A DNA stretch of 64,000 nucleotides, from assembly GCA_964618975.1 (NCBI GenBank), contig CAZUDI010000007.1, forward strand, positions 13,808 through 77,807, written 5' to 3'. The position numbers were made by a program, and so were the translations under genes. Numbering within the stretch: the first letter of the stretch is position 1; each line of letters begins with the position of its first letter. Source of the DNA: CAZUDI01 sp964618975. Its GTDB lineage: Bacteria; Desulfobacterota; Desulfomonilia; UBA1062. Below, piece after piece: positions 16,741-27,500 of this stretch. A model generated the notes under the pieces. It was given only the letters and a program-made list of their open reading frames with translations. It did no database searches and was not told the DNA's origin.

Positions 16741-18090
16741 TCAGCTGAGTGCCGTCTTTACGACATCCGCCAGTTGGGTGCAGTATTTCTCCGTCACCGA
16801 GGCAGTCGGTCCCTCGATCATCACCCGGCACATATTCTGCGTGCCGGAATAGCGTACCAGGACCCGTCCATCGTCCCCCAGTTCACTCTCGATCTGTCTG
16901 ATCGCCGCGACGATTTCAGGAACCGTGGTGATCTCCGGTTTACGCGCAACCGTGACATTGATGAGCTTCTGGGGATAGACGTCCATCATCTTCGCCAGTT
17001 CGGAAAGCGGCTTGCCGGATTTCACCATTGCGGCAACAAGCTGCATGGCCGTGATAATACCGTCACCCGTTGTATGGTGATCAAGGAAGATCATGTGACC
17101 TGATTCCTCACCGCCGATAATGCTGCCCATGCTCAGCATATCCTCGAGCACGTAGCGGTCTCCCACCTTAGAGGCATGGTGCTGGAATCCGTACTTCTTA
17201 CAGGCTACCCGCAGACCCAGATTGCTCATAATCGTGCTCACCAGCAGGTCATTCCTTAATTGCCCCTCTTCCTTGAGCATGGTAGCGCAGATAATGAGGA
17301 TCTGATCTCCGGTGATCTCATTGCCTTTCTCGTCCACCGCGATCAGCCGGTCGCCATCGCCGTCAAAGGCCAGACCCAGCGCCGCACCGGTCTCCACCAC
17401 GCGTTTGCGCAGGTCCTGCGTATGCTGTGAACCGCATTCATCATTTATATTCAGCCCATTGGGGGTATTGTGGATGACCTGCAAATCGGCGCCCAGTTCC
17501 GCAAATGCCTCTGCGGCCACCCGGTAGGTGGCGCCGTTGGCGGTGTCGAGGACGATCTTCATCTCTTCCATGGAGAGCGTGCGGGGGAAGGTGTTCTTCA
17601 GGAAGACGACGTAGCGTCCCTTGACGTCTTCGAGCCGATAGGCCTGGCCCATGTCATGCGGGGCAGGCAAGAGGTCATTGAGCTTGCCGTTCAGGATCAG
17701 CTCCTCGATGGTACCTTCCTGGGCATCCGAGAGTTTGTAGCCGTTACCGTTGAAGATCTTGATGCCATTGTCTTCATAAGGATTGTGCGAGGCGGAGATG
17801 ACGATGCCCGCGTCAGCGCGCATGCTCTGGGTGATGAAGGCTATACCCGGAGTGGGGAGCACACCGACCAGATACGGGTAGCCGCCCATGGAACAAATTC
17901 CTGCTTCGAGCGAGCTTTCCAGCATGTAGCCTGAAATACGCGTATCCTTGCCGATCATGATCCGTGTGCGGTGGTGTTCCTTTCTCAAGAGATAGGCGAC
18001 TGCCTGACCGACGGAAAAAGCCATTTCCGCGTTCATCGGATAGCGGTTCGCCTGCCCTCTGATTCCATCCGTGCCGAAGAGCTTACCCAT
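16741..18090 (-). CDS. glmM: Phosphoglucosamine mutase
   Basis: Converts glucosamine-6-phosphate to glucosamine-1-phosphate for UDP-GlcNAc synthesis. The length (449 aa) is exactly that of GlmM. The start MGKLFGTDGIRG, the phosphoserine loop ISASHNPYEDNGIKIF (catalytic Ser near residue 100), the metal loop DGDGDRLIAVD, the sugar loop GGEESGH and the phosphate-binding loop VRYSGTQNMCRVM are all present. It lies 16 bases after the left-handed beta-helix gene and 54 bases before the NagB-like gene, all on the minus strand. Confidence 0.96.
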   Translation of the reverse strand: MGKLFGTDGIRGQANRYPMNAEMAFSVGQAVAYLLRKEHHRTRIMIGKDTRISGYMLESSLEAGICSMGGYPYLVGVLPTPGIAFITQSMRADAGIVISASHNPYEDNGIKIFNGNGYKLSDAQEGTIEELILNGKLNDLLPAPHDMGQAYRLEDVKGRYVVFLKNTFPRTLSMEEMKIVLDTANGATYRVAAEAFAELGADLQVIHNTPNGLNINDECGSQHTQDLRKRVVETGAALGLAFDGDGDRLIAVDEKGNEITGDQILIICATMLKEEGQLRNDLLVSTIMSNLGLRVACKKYGFQHHASKVGDRYVLEDMLSMGSIIGGEESGHMIFLDHHTTGDGIITAMQLVAAMVKSGKPLSELAKMMDVYPQKLINVTVARKPEITTVPEIVAAIRQIESELGDDGRVLVRYSGTQNMCRVMIEGPTASVTEKYCTQLADVVKTALS

Positions 18091-18106
18091 ATATCCTCCC
18101 TGTCGG

Positions 18107-19354
18107 TTATACCTTAATTTGGAAAGAAGGCACCAGCTCGGCCGCTTTTTCGCAGAGGCCGGACACGATGCCCCTCAACCATTGAACACCCAAATTCGAT
18201 ACCTCTGACGGCAATGCCTGTATTGTTTCAACATATACGGTCTGTCTGCTGGCGGCCGCCTTTTCAAAGCCGGCCAGGAACCGTTCTCTCCGGTCTCCGA
18301 CCACATCGGCACCGGCACCATCATGGAAGATCTCCTCCATGCGTGCCATGCTCGAACAGAATTCTCTCCTGGTCGCGGCCGCTTGCTGGTTCAGATCCTT
18401 TCCTGTCGGCTGAGACACCTTTTCCGCCATTGCCTTAAGCCGCTTCAAACGTTCTTTCCTGGCCGAAGCGAGCATCTCCAAGAGGCCCTCATACAGGAAG
18501 CCCCCCAACTCCCGCGCCTCCAGAAATCCCTTCCTGACATGGATGTACCATTCCTCCAGGGCCGCAAGGTTGGCCAGATAGATGATGTTATTGGCGACGA
18601 TCTGGTTCAACCGGGGGTAGGCGGCCGGGATAAGGTCCCGCACCTCACCCGGGTGGGATGTTCCAATAATCAGCTTGTTGTCCATGGCATAGTCGGTCAG
18701 CAGGATCGAACCAGCCGCGATGACATTTCCATATCCGATCATTACGGGACCAACCATGCCGCCCTGCCCTCCCAGAAAAATCGGGGGTTGATTGAGCATT
18801 ACGCCCCGGGGTACGTCGCCGATCAGTGACGGTGTCGTCTTGTCGCCCTCCGGGGTGAAATTGAAGTGGATGTATGAACTGCCGACCTCACTGTGGTGCC
18901 TGCGGCTGGTACCGCCGGCCATGAAACAATCGCAGAAATTAATCAGGCTTCCCAGGGTCACGAAAGGGAAGAGAATGGTCTGCTTCAGGCCGACACAATG
19001 AGCCCCGCCCGCTTCTTCCTCAAGGATGCAGCCTTCCCGGACATGCGCTCCCATTCCCATGTTGGCCTTGTCAAGAAAGACCGCTTTGCTGAAATAGCCC
19101 CCCTTGAGTTCAACATCGAATCCGGTCCGGCAGTCTTCCATGGTAACGGGACCTTCGGCACCGATTTGCGTACCGGCCGATATCACCGTCTTCTTTCCAT
19201 AAATCCGGCAGCCCGGATAAATCCGTACCCCCTTACCCGATATCCGTTCCGGATCCACTTCCTCACCGATATCAATCGTGTATGGATTGAGGATGTCGAC
19301 CCCCTTTTCGAGCAAGCACGCAATCTTTGCCTGAGATCGCAGCTTAAAATCCAT
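18107..19354 (-). CDS. Left-handed beta-helix protein related to GlmU-type acyltransferases
   Basis: The first 250 residues show hexapeptide-repeat character (VRIYPGCRIYGKKTVISAGT, GPVTMEDC, VMIGYGNVIAAGSILL) with conserved loops FCDCFMAGGTSRRHHSEVGSSY. The last 150 residues are helical and charged. There is no nucleotidyltransferase domain, so this is not a complete GlmU, although such proteins are sometimes labelled UDP-GlcNAc pyrophosphorylase. The ATG has GGAGG 5 bases upstream; a GTG two codons earlier overlaps that site. It is first in an operon with glmM and a NagB-like gene, so it probably acylates or binds an amino-sugar phosphate. The exact role is unknown. Confidence 0.75.
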   Translation of the reverse strand: MDFKLRSQAKIACLLEKGVDILNPYTIDIGEEVDPERISGKGVRIYPGCRIYGKKTVISAGTQIGAEGPVTMEDCRTGFDVELKGGYFSKAVFLDKANMGMGAHVREGCILEEEAGGAHCVGLKQTILFPFVTLGSLINFCDCFMAGGTSRRHHSEVGSSYIHFNFTPEGDKTTPSLIGDVPRGVMLNQPPIFLGGQGGMVGPVMIGYGNVIAAGSILLTDYAMDNKLIIGTSHPGEVRDLIPAAYPRLNQIVANNIIYLANLAALEEWYIHVRKGFLEARELGGFLYEGLLEMLASARKERLKRLKAMAEKVSQPTGKDLNQQAAATRREFCSSMARMEEIFHDGAGADVVGDRRERFLAGFEKAAASRQTVYVETIQALPSEVSNLGVQWLRGIVSGLCEKAAELVPSFQIKV

Positions 19355-19468
19355 TGTCACCTCCGCATCTCATCTTGTTGATTGTCTCGGCCTATTGCCT
19401 TCTCCCCCTATCGGGATAATGAATCTTTGACAATATATTTTTCTCTCGAGCATAAAAACTGTGTTGAT

Positions 19469-19496
19469 TTTGTATCCGAATTGTCCGATAAGTCAA
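19469..19496 (-). promoter_or_regulatory. Promoter candidate for the LbH-glmM-nagB unit
   Basis: On the minus strand, TTGACT (19496-19491), a 16-base spacer and TACAAA (19474-19469), in an AT-rich gap shared with the divergent CofD-like gene. Moderately good match only. Confidence 0.4.
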
Positions 19497-19544
19497 TAAC
19501 GTAATTAAAATACAGGCATATAACATGAGATATTCATTGCAGAT

Positions 19545-20750
19545 ATGATGTATTCATCCAATCACTCCATGAGAAAAACGTATCTACATAAGATTCCTGA
19601 CCATTCAAAACTTGCGCGTTACCGGGGCCGCCCTGAATCGGGCCCCCGCATCCTCTTCTTCTCTGGTGGAACGGCATTGTATGCGCTGAGCCGGTTGCTC
19701 ATCTCCTACACCTGCAATTCCATCCATCTGGTAACCCCCTTCGATGACGGCGGCAGTTCCCGCCGGCTGCGTGACGCCTTTCATATCATTTCGATCGGCG
19801 ATCTTCGCAATCGGCTCATGGCCCTGGCTGACCGGTCTCTGAGCGGCACGCCGCCCATCTGCGATCTCTTTGATAGGCGTTTCCCCTTGCAGGCGGACAA
19901 CCACGCCCTGATCCTCAGTCTACGGGATATGGTCACAGGGCAGGACCCCTTAGTCACCTCCATTCCAGAACCTATGCGCGCCATCATCTGTTCCCATCTG
20001 GACGCCTTTCTCCTGCATATGCCGTCAGACTTCGACCTGCGGGGAGCAAGTATCGGCAATCTCATCCTGACCGGCTGCTACCTCAACAGCAGCACCGATA
20101 TCGATACGGTTCTGGATACGTATTCCCGCATGATGGGCGTCAGGGGCATCGTCAAGCCGCTCCTCCAGGAACCCCTGCACCTTGCCGCCGAACTCCAGGA
20201 CGGCACCTTGCTGGCAGGGCAGCACCTTATCACCGGCAAGGAGGTCCCTCACATCAGCTGCCCCATCCAATGTATCTTCCTTACCGAGTCTCTCGACAAC
20301 CCCCGTCCTGTAACAACGCATATCGGCGGAGAAACCGAAGACCTCATCCACAGGGCAAACCTTATCTGCTATCCCATGGGCAGCTTCTACACGAGTATCA
20401 TCGCCAATCTGATCCCCTCGGGCGTCGGCAAGGCGGTGGCCGGAAACAGGTGTGCCAAGGTCTATGTTCCCAATACCTTTCCGGACCCGGAGCAGACCGG
20501 CATGGACCTGGCCCAGTGTGTGGATATCATCATCAACACCCTGAAAAAGGACACGACCGGTATTGCCAATGAGCAGCTCTTGAACTACGTCGTGCTCGAC
20601 ACTCAGAATACCCGCTATGCCACGTCCATAGACTACGAGAGAATCCGCTCGCTGGGCATTGAAATCATCGATACCTCCCTCGTCAACACCGCAACGGCGC
20701 CATTCATCGATGCGCACCGTCTGATCGACGTGCTCTTGTCATTGACATAG
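19545..20750 (+). CDS. CofD/YvcK-like (gluconeogenesis-factor family) protein
   Basis: Protein of the CofD/YvcK fold (401 aa). The nucleotide-binding start RILFFSGGTALYALSRLL, the loop VTPFDDGGSSRRLR and GDLRNRLMALAD are diagnostic. Later signatures include LRGASIGNLILTG and the NPIGSFYTS-equivalent CYPMGSFYTSIIANLIPSG. YvcK homologues bind UDP-GlcNAc and UDP-glucose; CofD proper transfers phospholactate to Fo. A CofD-related subfamily also occurs in the GAK loci described by comparative genomics, but no other GAK member is seen here. Among amino-sugar genes, UDP-sugar sensing is the more natural reading. The start is uncertain: two adjacent ATGs without a good ribosome site. It is the only plus-strand gene in the module. 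Confidence 0.8.
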   Translation: MMYSSNHSMRKTYLHKIPDHSKLARYRGRPESGPRILFFSGGTALYALSRLLISYTCNSIHLVTPFDDGGSSRRLRDAFHIISIGDLRNRLMALADRSLSGTPPICDLFDRRFPLQADNHALILSLRDMVTGQDPLVTSIPEPMRAIICSHLDAFLLHMPSDFDLRGASIGNLILTGCYLNSSTDIDTVLDTYSRMMGVRGIVKPLLQEPLHLAAELQDGTLLAGQHLITGKEVPHISCPIQCIFLTESLDNPRPVTTHIGGETEDLIHRANLICYPMGSFYTSIIANLIPSGVGKAVAGNRCAKVYVPNTFPDPEQTGMDLAQCVDIIINTLKKDTTGIANEQLLNYVVLDTQNTRYATSIDYERIRSLGIEIIDTSLVNTATAPFIDAHRLIDVLLSLT

Positions 20751-20775
20751 CAGGGGGCAGGCATCGCCTTTAATC

Positions 20776-23700
20776 TCAAGCACCAGGGGTGAGTGTGCCC
20801 CGGGCCTTGATCCGGTCGACAATCACCTCGACCGCCTCGCCCAAGAGGAACTTGATCGGCAGTTCCTGCAGGAACCGGTCCTCCCAGGGCAGGTTTTCTT
20901 CGTTCATCAGGTCGATGATGTCCCCGTAGCGCTCGCCCAGGATTTCGCATTTCTGTTCGACGCTGAGCCCCGTGCTGAAGTCAACGTGAAAAAGCAGCAG
21001 ATGCTCGATCAGGTGTGTATCCCCCAGCAGAGGCATGATGACGATGGAGGCATCATCAGCCTTGCCGCCCCCGGCATAGATCTCCCCGTTCCTCACGAGG
21101 GTGCGCTTCGTACCCATGAGAGGGACCACGGAATCGGCCCGGGACGGCATGTGCTCCGCAACGCCACCCTTGCGCTGTGAAACGATCGTGGTTGCATCCG
21201 TGGGCTGGCCTTCTTCATCGAGTCCGTCAATCCGATAGAGTGTATAGCCGCGAACAGCCTGGACGGCCTTCTGCAGGCGTTTGAGCAGGAGGACGCCTCG
21301 GGCGGCAAGATTTTCGGGTGAAAATCCAAGCTCGAGCAACGGATTGAAGAGTACTCCCCGCGGGGTTTCCACCTTGCGGCTGGTGCCCACGGTCACGGTC
21401 TTGGCCTGGTGGCGGATGGCATCCACCGGCCGCGCCAGCTCATCAATGGCCTTGGCCAGGGTGAAATCCAGCGCATCCAGAGGGGTAGGTGCGATCCGTC
21501 GATCTTGGAAGTCATCTCGAAAGTCTTGGAGGGCAAGCTTGCCACCTGCATATTTCAGGAGCAGGGTAAGGTCCATCGCCGTCTCCACATTCAGGGTGGT
21601 CAGGCTGCCGAGGGTCCTCCAGGTCGAGAACCCGGAAAAGAACTCATCGACCACCCGTCTGAGCTCCTTATCCTGCATGCTCTCGTAGATGGTGTAGCCT
21701 TTTGTTTCGTGATCGGTCACGATACCGGCCAGGCGGTTCCTGAAGTCCTTCAAGGCACTGGCCTGTTCATCCAGACTGCAGGCCGCAAAGTAGCCCCAGA
21801 TATGCCCGGCCAGGGTATTGAGGATGACCGAGGTGGGAAAACCGGCTTGGGGCACGCCAATGACATGCTCGGCAACGGGATTGAAACGCGTCTCGCCTTC
21901 ATCCGTGATGACCACGACACGGGCGGCATGGGCCTTGAAGATAGCCGTGTCCTTGACAATATCTTCCAGAACGATCTCCGGGCTGCCGGCCGCTATGACG
22001 AGAATGAGCGGCTCGGCCGAGAGGTCGATGTGCTTCTTGTCTTCGATGATGTCCGAGGAGATGGTCTTGTAGCACAGTTCGCTGAGTTTGATGCGCACCT
22101 CGTCGGCGGCGACCTTGTTCGTCCCGCTGCCCACCACCGCCCAGTACTTCTTCTGACGCACATTCTCCCAGGCGGCTTTCCTGATCTCATCCCGACGGCC
22201 GATGACACGATTCATGAGCATCGGGGCGCGCTCCAGGGCCGCGAGTGCCCGGGCGATCTCCTGATCACGGATCGATCCCAGCAACTTGGCCATGGACAAG
22301 GCCAGGACATAACCTGCGACAATCTGGGAATAGAACGCCTTGGTGGAGGCGACCGACATCTCGATATCGCGGCCGTCGCTGGTGTAGAAGACCCCGTCGG
22401 CCTTGGTGGTGATGTCCGACTGCCGGCGGTTGACGATGGCGAGGAGGTGGGCCCCCTTCTCGCGCGCCATGGTCACGGCCCGGTTGGTGTCCGTGGTGGT
22501 GCCCGACTGGGTGACGGCGATGATCAGGCTGTCGTCCATGGCCTCATCCAGGCTGAAGCCACTCAAATCCGAGGCAGTCTTGGCCTGGATCTTGATCGGG
22601 ATGTCTTTCAGATAGACGCTCAGGGCCTCGGCAATGGCCCGGCCGGCCACGGCGGCCGTGCCCTGACCGATCACGAAGATACGCTTGATCTGGCCCTGGA
22701 CGAGGGCGGTGCGGATCTTTTCGGGCACGACCTCCTCCCCGAGGTTGAACTGCACCTGCGGGATATCGTTCTCCCGGATGATGCGGTACTTGCCCCGGAG
22801 GGTTTTGCGGATGGAGCCCGGGGAATCGAGGATCTCCTTGAGGAGGTAGTGGGGATAGTCGCCCCGGTCGATATCCCGCGTGGTGATCTGGGCGGTCTGA
22901 ATGTCCTTCTCCGTCAGGGCCAGGGGGTGTCCGTCATAGAAACAGGCCTCGATCCCGTTGATACCTGCGCCGGCGTTGTCACTGAGTACGAAGAGCTGGC
23001 CCTGCGTGGCGTTTCCGTCTGCGAGGTGTTCCCGCTCGCCGTCCATCTTGATGAAATGCGTGGTCTCCTCCACCAGGCCGTAGATCTCCGAGGCGAAGAA
23101 GTAGTGCCGGGGGCACAGACCCACATAGAGGGACTGGCCGCTGCCCCTGAGCGCCAGATAGACCTTGCCCGGCTCCAGGTTGCTCTCGAGCGCAATGGCG
23201 TGGGCTCCGTCGAAGTCGCCCAGGGCCTTCAGGAAGGCCTCCTTCAGGTCGCAGCCCTGTCTCAGATAATATTCCACCTGCAGGGGAATGACCTTGGTGT
23301 CCGTGGTGAGACGGTGATCGAACTTCACCCCGGAGGCCTCGAGCGCGGCCTTCAGGGCCAGGTAGTTGTCGATATCACCGTTGAGGGCCACGTTGATGCA
23401 CCAGCGGCCCCGGCCATAGCGGGGATAGTCCCGTAAGCCGTCGTCCGCCTCGAGGGTGTGGTTGTTCACGGGGTGGCAGTTGGGTTCGTTGATGGCCCCT
23501 ACCGAGGCCCAACGCGTGTGGGAGAGATACATCTCGTTATCGGCGTCCAGCGCCACAAAAATGCGGAAGATCGCATCCGCGGCGATGGCCCGCCGCAGCT
23601 CGCGGCAGTTACGACCGAGCTTGCCCGCGACCGAAGCGGTCTTGTAGGTAAAGATCAGGCTGTTGCCGCAACGGTGGATCGAGCGGTGAAAAAGGTCGCC

Positions 23701-24480
23701 GGTATTCATGCGGGCCTGGAATTCGTCCGCCAGACCGGCCGCGTGGATGGCCCGTTGCGCCTCCTCATAGCTGCGGTCGTCCTTCAGCCAGAAGGTGACC
23801 TGGATGCCGCTGGAATCGCGCCCGCGCACCTCGAGGCGATCAAGGGAGTTCAGGATGGCATTGAAACGCTGGAACTTCTCGAAGGCGTGCCGGGTGGGGG
23901 GATCCTGGCCGGCATTGAGTTCGGCTATCTTGTCCATGTTCAGCAGGAGGTCCTGCTTGAGACCCCACACCAGATCCCGCAGGAGGATAAGCCGCAGCGA
24001 GAGGCTCTCCATGGCGTGGGACGGGAACATGTCCGCACGATGCTCAAGGGTGCCTTCCTGTCCCTGCAGAAAGTTATCCAACTCCCGGGAGAGTTCCCTG
24101 AGGCGGTTGATCTCCTGCGATGAGCTCAACTCGAACTGGAGTCCGACGTTCTGCTTGAGGGCATAGAGGTCCTCCGTCATCTGCTCGAGGGTGACCATAT
24201 CGCCCAGGTAGGCCTCGACACCGATCGCCTGCTCCAGCACGACGTCGATACCGTGCTCCATCATACGGGCAAAATTCTGGCAAAGACGCTCGACCACCCC
24301 GTGCTGCCCCTCGGGGTCTGCGCCCTTGACGGCCAGAATGCCCGCCACACCACAGAAAAGCACCTGCGGCATGACCGGGAACAACACCACCGAACGCCCC
24401 GGCAGATGCCGGGGGTCCCGGCCGATAAAAAACCCCCACTTTGCGATAGACTTCAGCCATCCTGTGAAGATATTCTGCAT
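20776..24480 (-). CDS. Giant GlmS-like glutamine amidotransferase/SIS protein
   Basis: A 1234-residue relative of glucosamine-6-phosphate synthase (normally about 610). The class II amidotransferase nucleophile is C43 in CGVAGILAV, followed by an insertion of about 170 residues before RGRDSSGI (near 218). Then come LSHTRWASVGA (about 318), with NEPNCHPV, and the VALNGDIDNY loop (about 360). Two SIS domains follow (GQGTAAVAGRAIAEAL near 600, SQSGTTTDTNRA near 655, GVASTKAF-like MSVASTKAFYSQ, and VGSGTNKVAADE near 785). About 250 residues of unknown type end the protein. C43 is not N-terminal, so activity would need cleavage of a 42-residue leader. GAGGGGAG precedes the ATG. It is 90 bases after the GH13-like gene. 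Confidence 0.82.
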   Translation of the reverse strand: MQNIFTGWLKSIAKWGFFIGRDPRHLPGRSVVLFPVMPQVLFCGVAGILAVKGADPEGQHGVVERLCQNFARMMEHGIDVVLEQAIGVEAYLGDMVTLEQMTEDLYALKQNVGLQFELSSSQEINRLRELSRELDNFLQGQEGTLEHRADMFPSHAMESLSLRLILLRDLVWGLKQDLLLNMDKIAELNAGQDPPTRHAFEKFQRFNAILNSLDRLEVRGRDSSGIQVTFWLKDDRSYEEAQRAIHAAGLADEFQARMNTGDLFHRSIHRCGNSLIFTYKTASVAGKLGRNCRELRRAIAADAIFRIFVALDADNEMYLSHTRWASVGAINEPNCHPVNNHTLEADDGLRDYPRYGRGRWCINVALNGDIDNYLALKAALEASGVKFDHRLTTDTKVIPLQVEYYLRQGCDLKEAFLKALGDFDGAHAIALESNLEPGKVYLALRGSGQSLYVGLCPRHYFFASEIYGLVEETTHFIKMDGEREHLADGNATQGQLFVLSDNAGAGINGIEACFYDGHPLALTEKDIQTAQITTRDIDRGDYPHYLLKEILDSPGSIRKTLRGKYRIIRENDIPQVQFNLGEEVVPEKIRTALVQGQIKRIFVIGQGTAAVAGRAIAEALSVYLKDIPIKIQAKTASDLSGFSLDEAMDDSLIIAVTQSGTTTDTNRAVTMAREKGAHLLAIVNRRQSDITTKADGVFYTSDGRDIEMSVASTKAFYSQIVAGYVLALSMAKLLGSIRDQEIARALAALERAPMLMNRVIGRRDEIRKAAWENVRQKKYWAVVGSGTNKVAADEVRIKLSELCYKTISSDIIEDKKHIDLSAEPLILVIAAGSPEIVLEDIVKDTAIFKAHAARVVVITDEGETRFNPVAEHVIGVPQAGFPTSVILNTLAGHIWGYFAACSLDEQASALKDFRNRLAGIVTDHETKGYTIYESMQDKELRRVVDEFFSGFSTWRTLGSLTTLNVETAMDLTLLLKYAGGKLALQDFRDDFQDRRIAPTPLDALDFTLAKAIDELARPVDAIRHQAKTVTVGTSRKVETPRGVLFNPLLELGFSPENLAARGVLLLKRLQKAVQAVRGYTLYRIDGLDEEGQPTDATTIVSQRKGGVAEHMPSRADSVVPLMGTKRTLVRNGEIYAGGGKADDASIVIMPLLGDTHLIEHLLLFHVDFSTGLSVEQKCEILGERYGDIIDLMNEENLPWEDRFLQELPIKFLLGEAVEVIVDRIKARGTLTPGA

Positions 24481-24570
24481 GCGCTCCCCTCACCTCACCT
24501 ATCGCCGGTGGGCACACTTTTCTTTATCCCCGAAAGAATGCTCATCTTCTTCTCGCCGTTCAGCGGCGGC

Positions 24571-27500
24571 TCAGCCGGTGCAGGCAAATTCGGCGGCCTC
24601 CCTGATCCTTCCGGATAAAGCCTCCACCCTGTAGCCCGTGGCGGGCAGCAATTCAAGCAGTTTGGCGTGAAAACGTGTCGCCTGCTGCAGCTCCACCACC
24701 ACGGACGGGCGCGCCTGCCGGGGGCTCTCCTCCCGCAACCGGGCCAGCCTGAGCACATACAGCCAGTCCAGCAGATCCTCCAGGGCCTCGCGGCCGAACC
24801 ACCATACCCCGTCGAAGGCGTTGAACCCGAGGTGTTCCTGCACCGCGGCATCCTGCAACAGGCCTTCGAAAAAACCTGCCAGGACCCCCGGATCATCACC
24901 GGTCTTCCATCCGGGGAACTCCGTGAGGATGGCCAGGCGCCGCATCTCCCGGGAGGCCGCCTCTTCGGAAAGCCCCAGCGCCCCCTGCATGGCGCGCCCC
25001 AGCCGCAGTTCTTCGAGCCAGGCCCTGCCTGTAAGACCGGGATCGTCCCCTGGGGCCAGCCGGCCCAGGTGCGCGCTCACCGCCCAGACAAAGGCCTGGC
25101 GCGCAAATCCCTCCCGCCCCATCAGGTGTCCGATACGTTCGAACGCGTCCCTTCCGGGTTCGCCCTGTGTCTCAAGGAAGACAGGCAGGGAAGCTACGGC
25201 CTTAATGGTCAAGCCGATGCGACCGGCCACCAGGGCAGTCTCGCCCCGACTGCCGGTGTGGGCCTTCACGGCCTCAAGGAAGTTCTCAAGACGCCCCCTC
25301 AAGGCCCCGGGGATAAGCCCCTCTTGGAACAGGCATCGGATCTCGCCCTCAAGCAGGTCCGGCCTGAGGAGCGCCCGCAGGGGCTCGAGCACCGGGGCGT
25401 GCCGCACCTCGGCCAGGGCCTCCAGCATGTCCGGCACACCCCGGCCACCGAGGCCCTGCTCCAGTCGCATGAGGGCCCGGGAATCGTCGTCGTAGAGCTC
25501 ACGAAAATCGAGGAACACGTTGGCGTGATAGGCCCCCAGGCTCACCGCCAGGCCGTCCGTGGCCAGGCTCATCCCGCAGCGGATATAGTCCAGCCCGCTC
25601 CTCAGGTCGCGAAAGACGTAGTACACCCCCGCCTCCCCTTTGAGATCCAGGCCTTCGCAGAGGCTCTTGTGCACCAAATGCCGGTGTCCGGCGGCCTCGG
25701 CGCTGATCCCCACCGAACGCCGGATATGTCCCGAGGCCTCGGCGTAGCGATTGTTGTAGATCACCAGCGCCCGCGAGCCGTCCGCCCGGTTGGAATAGGC
25801 GAAGACGTCCTCGTTCACATGGCCTGCATCCGTCACCAGGTCATAGAGCACGAAATTCTCCACCGAACTGAAAAGATGGCGCATCTTGAGCAGGGGAAAG
25901 ATCTCCCGTTCGTGGCGTCGGATCAGGGCGAGGTCCGCCTCCTCATTCCAGTAGCCCCGGGCGTACTCCATGCCGTATTTCTCCCCGAAGCCCTCGACCT
26001 GCCCATGGCCGAACATGGGCAGGCCCGGCATGGTCACCATGAGGGTGGCCACCCCGAAATACTTGTCGCCCTTGCCGAACTGGCTGACGGCCGGGTCCTC
26101 GTCGGGATTGTTCATGAAGTTCACGAAACGCCTGAGGATCTCGGGATTGAAGCGCAGCACGTTCTTCATCACGTCCCGGTACTTGCTGTTCTCCTCTTCC
26201 TTGAGCATATTCATGAAGGCGCTGTTGTACACGCGGTGCATACCGAGGCTACGCACAAAGTAGCCCTCCATCAACCAGAAGGCTTCGGCCAACAGCAGCG
26301 TATTCGGGGCACGATGCGCCACCTCGTCCACGAGTTCGCGCCAGAACTCCTCGGGGAAGGCGTTGTGGAAGTCCTCCTGGCTCACCGTGTTTTCGGCACG
26401 GGAGGGGATATCCCCGCCAAAGCCCGGCAGGGGGTACCACAGCCGCTGGAAATGCCGCTTGGTGAGAGTCATGGCCGCATCGAAACGGATGACGGGGAAT
26501 CTTTGAGCAATCTCCACGGTCATATCGATGACGGCCCGGCGCACCTCGTGCTTGAGAAAATCGAGCTGGGCCGTATCGTTCCAGGGCATGCTCGTGCCGT
26601 CGTTGCCATGGTAGATGAAACGTTCCTGGCCGGTGGCCCGATCGACGCGTCTGAAAACCACGGCCGCATCACGCCTTTCCCAATAGCCATCGTCGATAAA
26701 GATCCCCACGCGGGGATCCTCCGAGAGGTCGGGCCCGCTGAAGTTGTAGGCGGGAAAAGGGCTGTGGCCGAGCTGGATGAAACGCTCGGGATGCTCGATC
26801 ATCCAGCGCGAATAGATACCCGTGTGGTTGGGAACCATGTCGGTCGCCAGGCGGATACCGCGGTACGCGGCCCGCGCCTTCAGGTTATCGCAGGCGCCCT
26901 CCCCCCCCAGATCCGCAGCGACGGTGTAGTCATAGACCGAGTAGGCCGAAGAGAGCGCCTCGGGATTGCCCATGCGCTGTTTGATGCGGCGCGAGGCCGG
27001 GCTGCGTTCCCAGATTCCGATGAGCCACAGGCCCGTAAAGCCCCAGCCGGCGAGAAGGTCGAGCTCCTCGTCCGGGATCTGGTCCAGCGCCTTGATCGTG
27101 CGCCCATACTTGCGCGAAAGCTGGTCGAGCCAGACATAGACACTCTTGGCCATGAGCACGAGTCGGGGCATCCAGTCCTCGTCCGGGCTGAAGCGCTCTA
27201 TCTCCTCGGCTTCCCGGAGGCCGAACCGCAGCACCGGGGCCGGCCCCGCCCCCCCCCAGCCACGCACGCGCTCTTCCTTGATCACATCCATGCCCATGAG
27301 GATGCGCAGCATGAGATCGGAGATCAACTCGCCCCAATGGGCGTAGATGAACTCGAGCTGCCCCTGGAGGGAATGGGGTGCGGCCTTGATGGGGGCGAAC
27401 AACAGTTCGATCAGCGGCAGATCATAGGGCATCAGACGCGGCTCGTCCTGGAAAAAGGTGTCGAGCGTGCGCATGAGCTCCAGGTAGTGCGTCTGTCCGG

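Noticed and set aside
21409..23436. Long plus-strand open frame across the giant GlmS-like gene
   Set aside because: The minus-strand frame carries clear amidotransferase and SIS motifs; the plus-strand product has no recognisable pattern.
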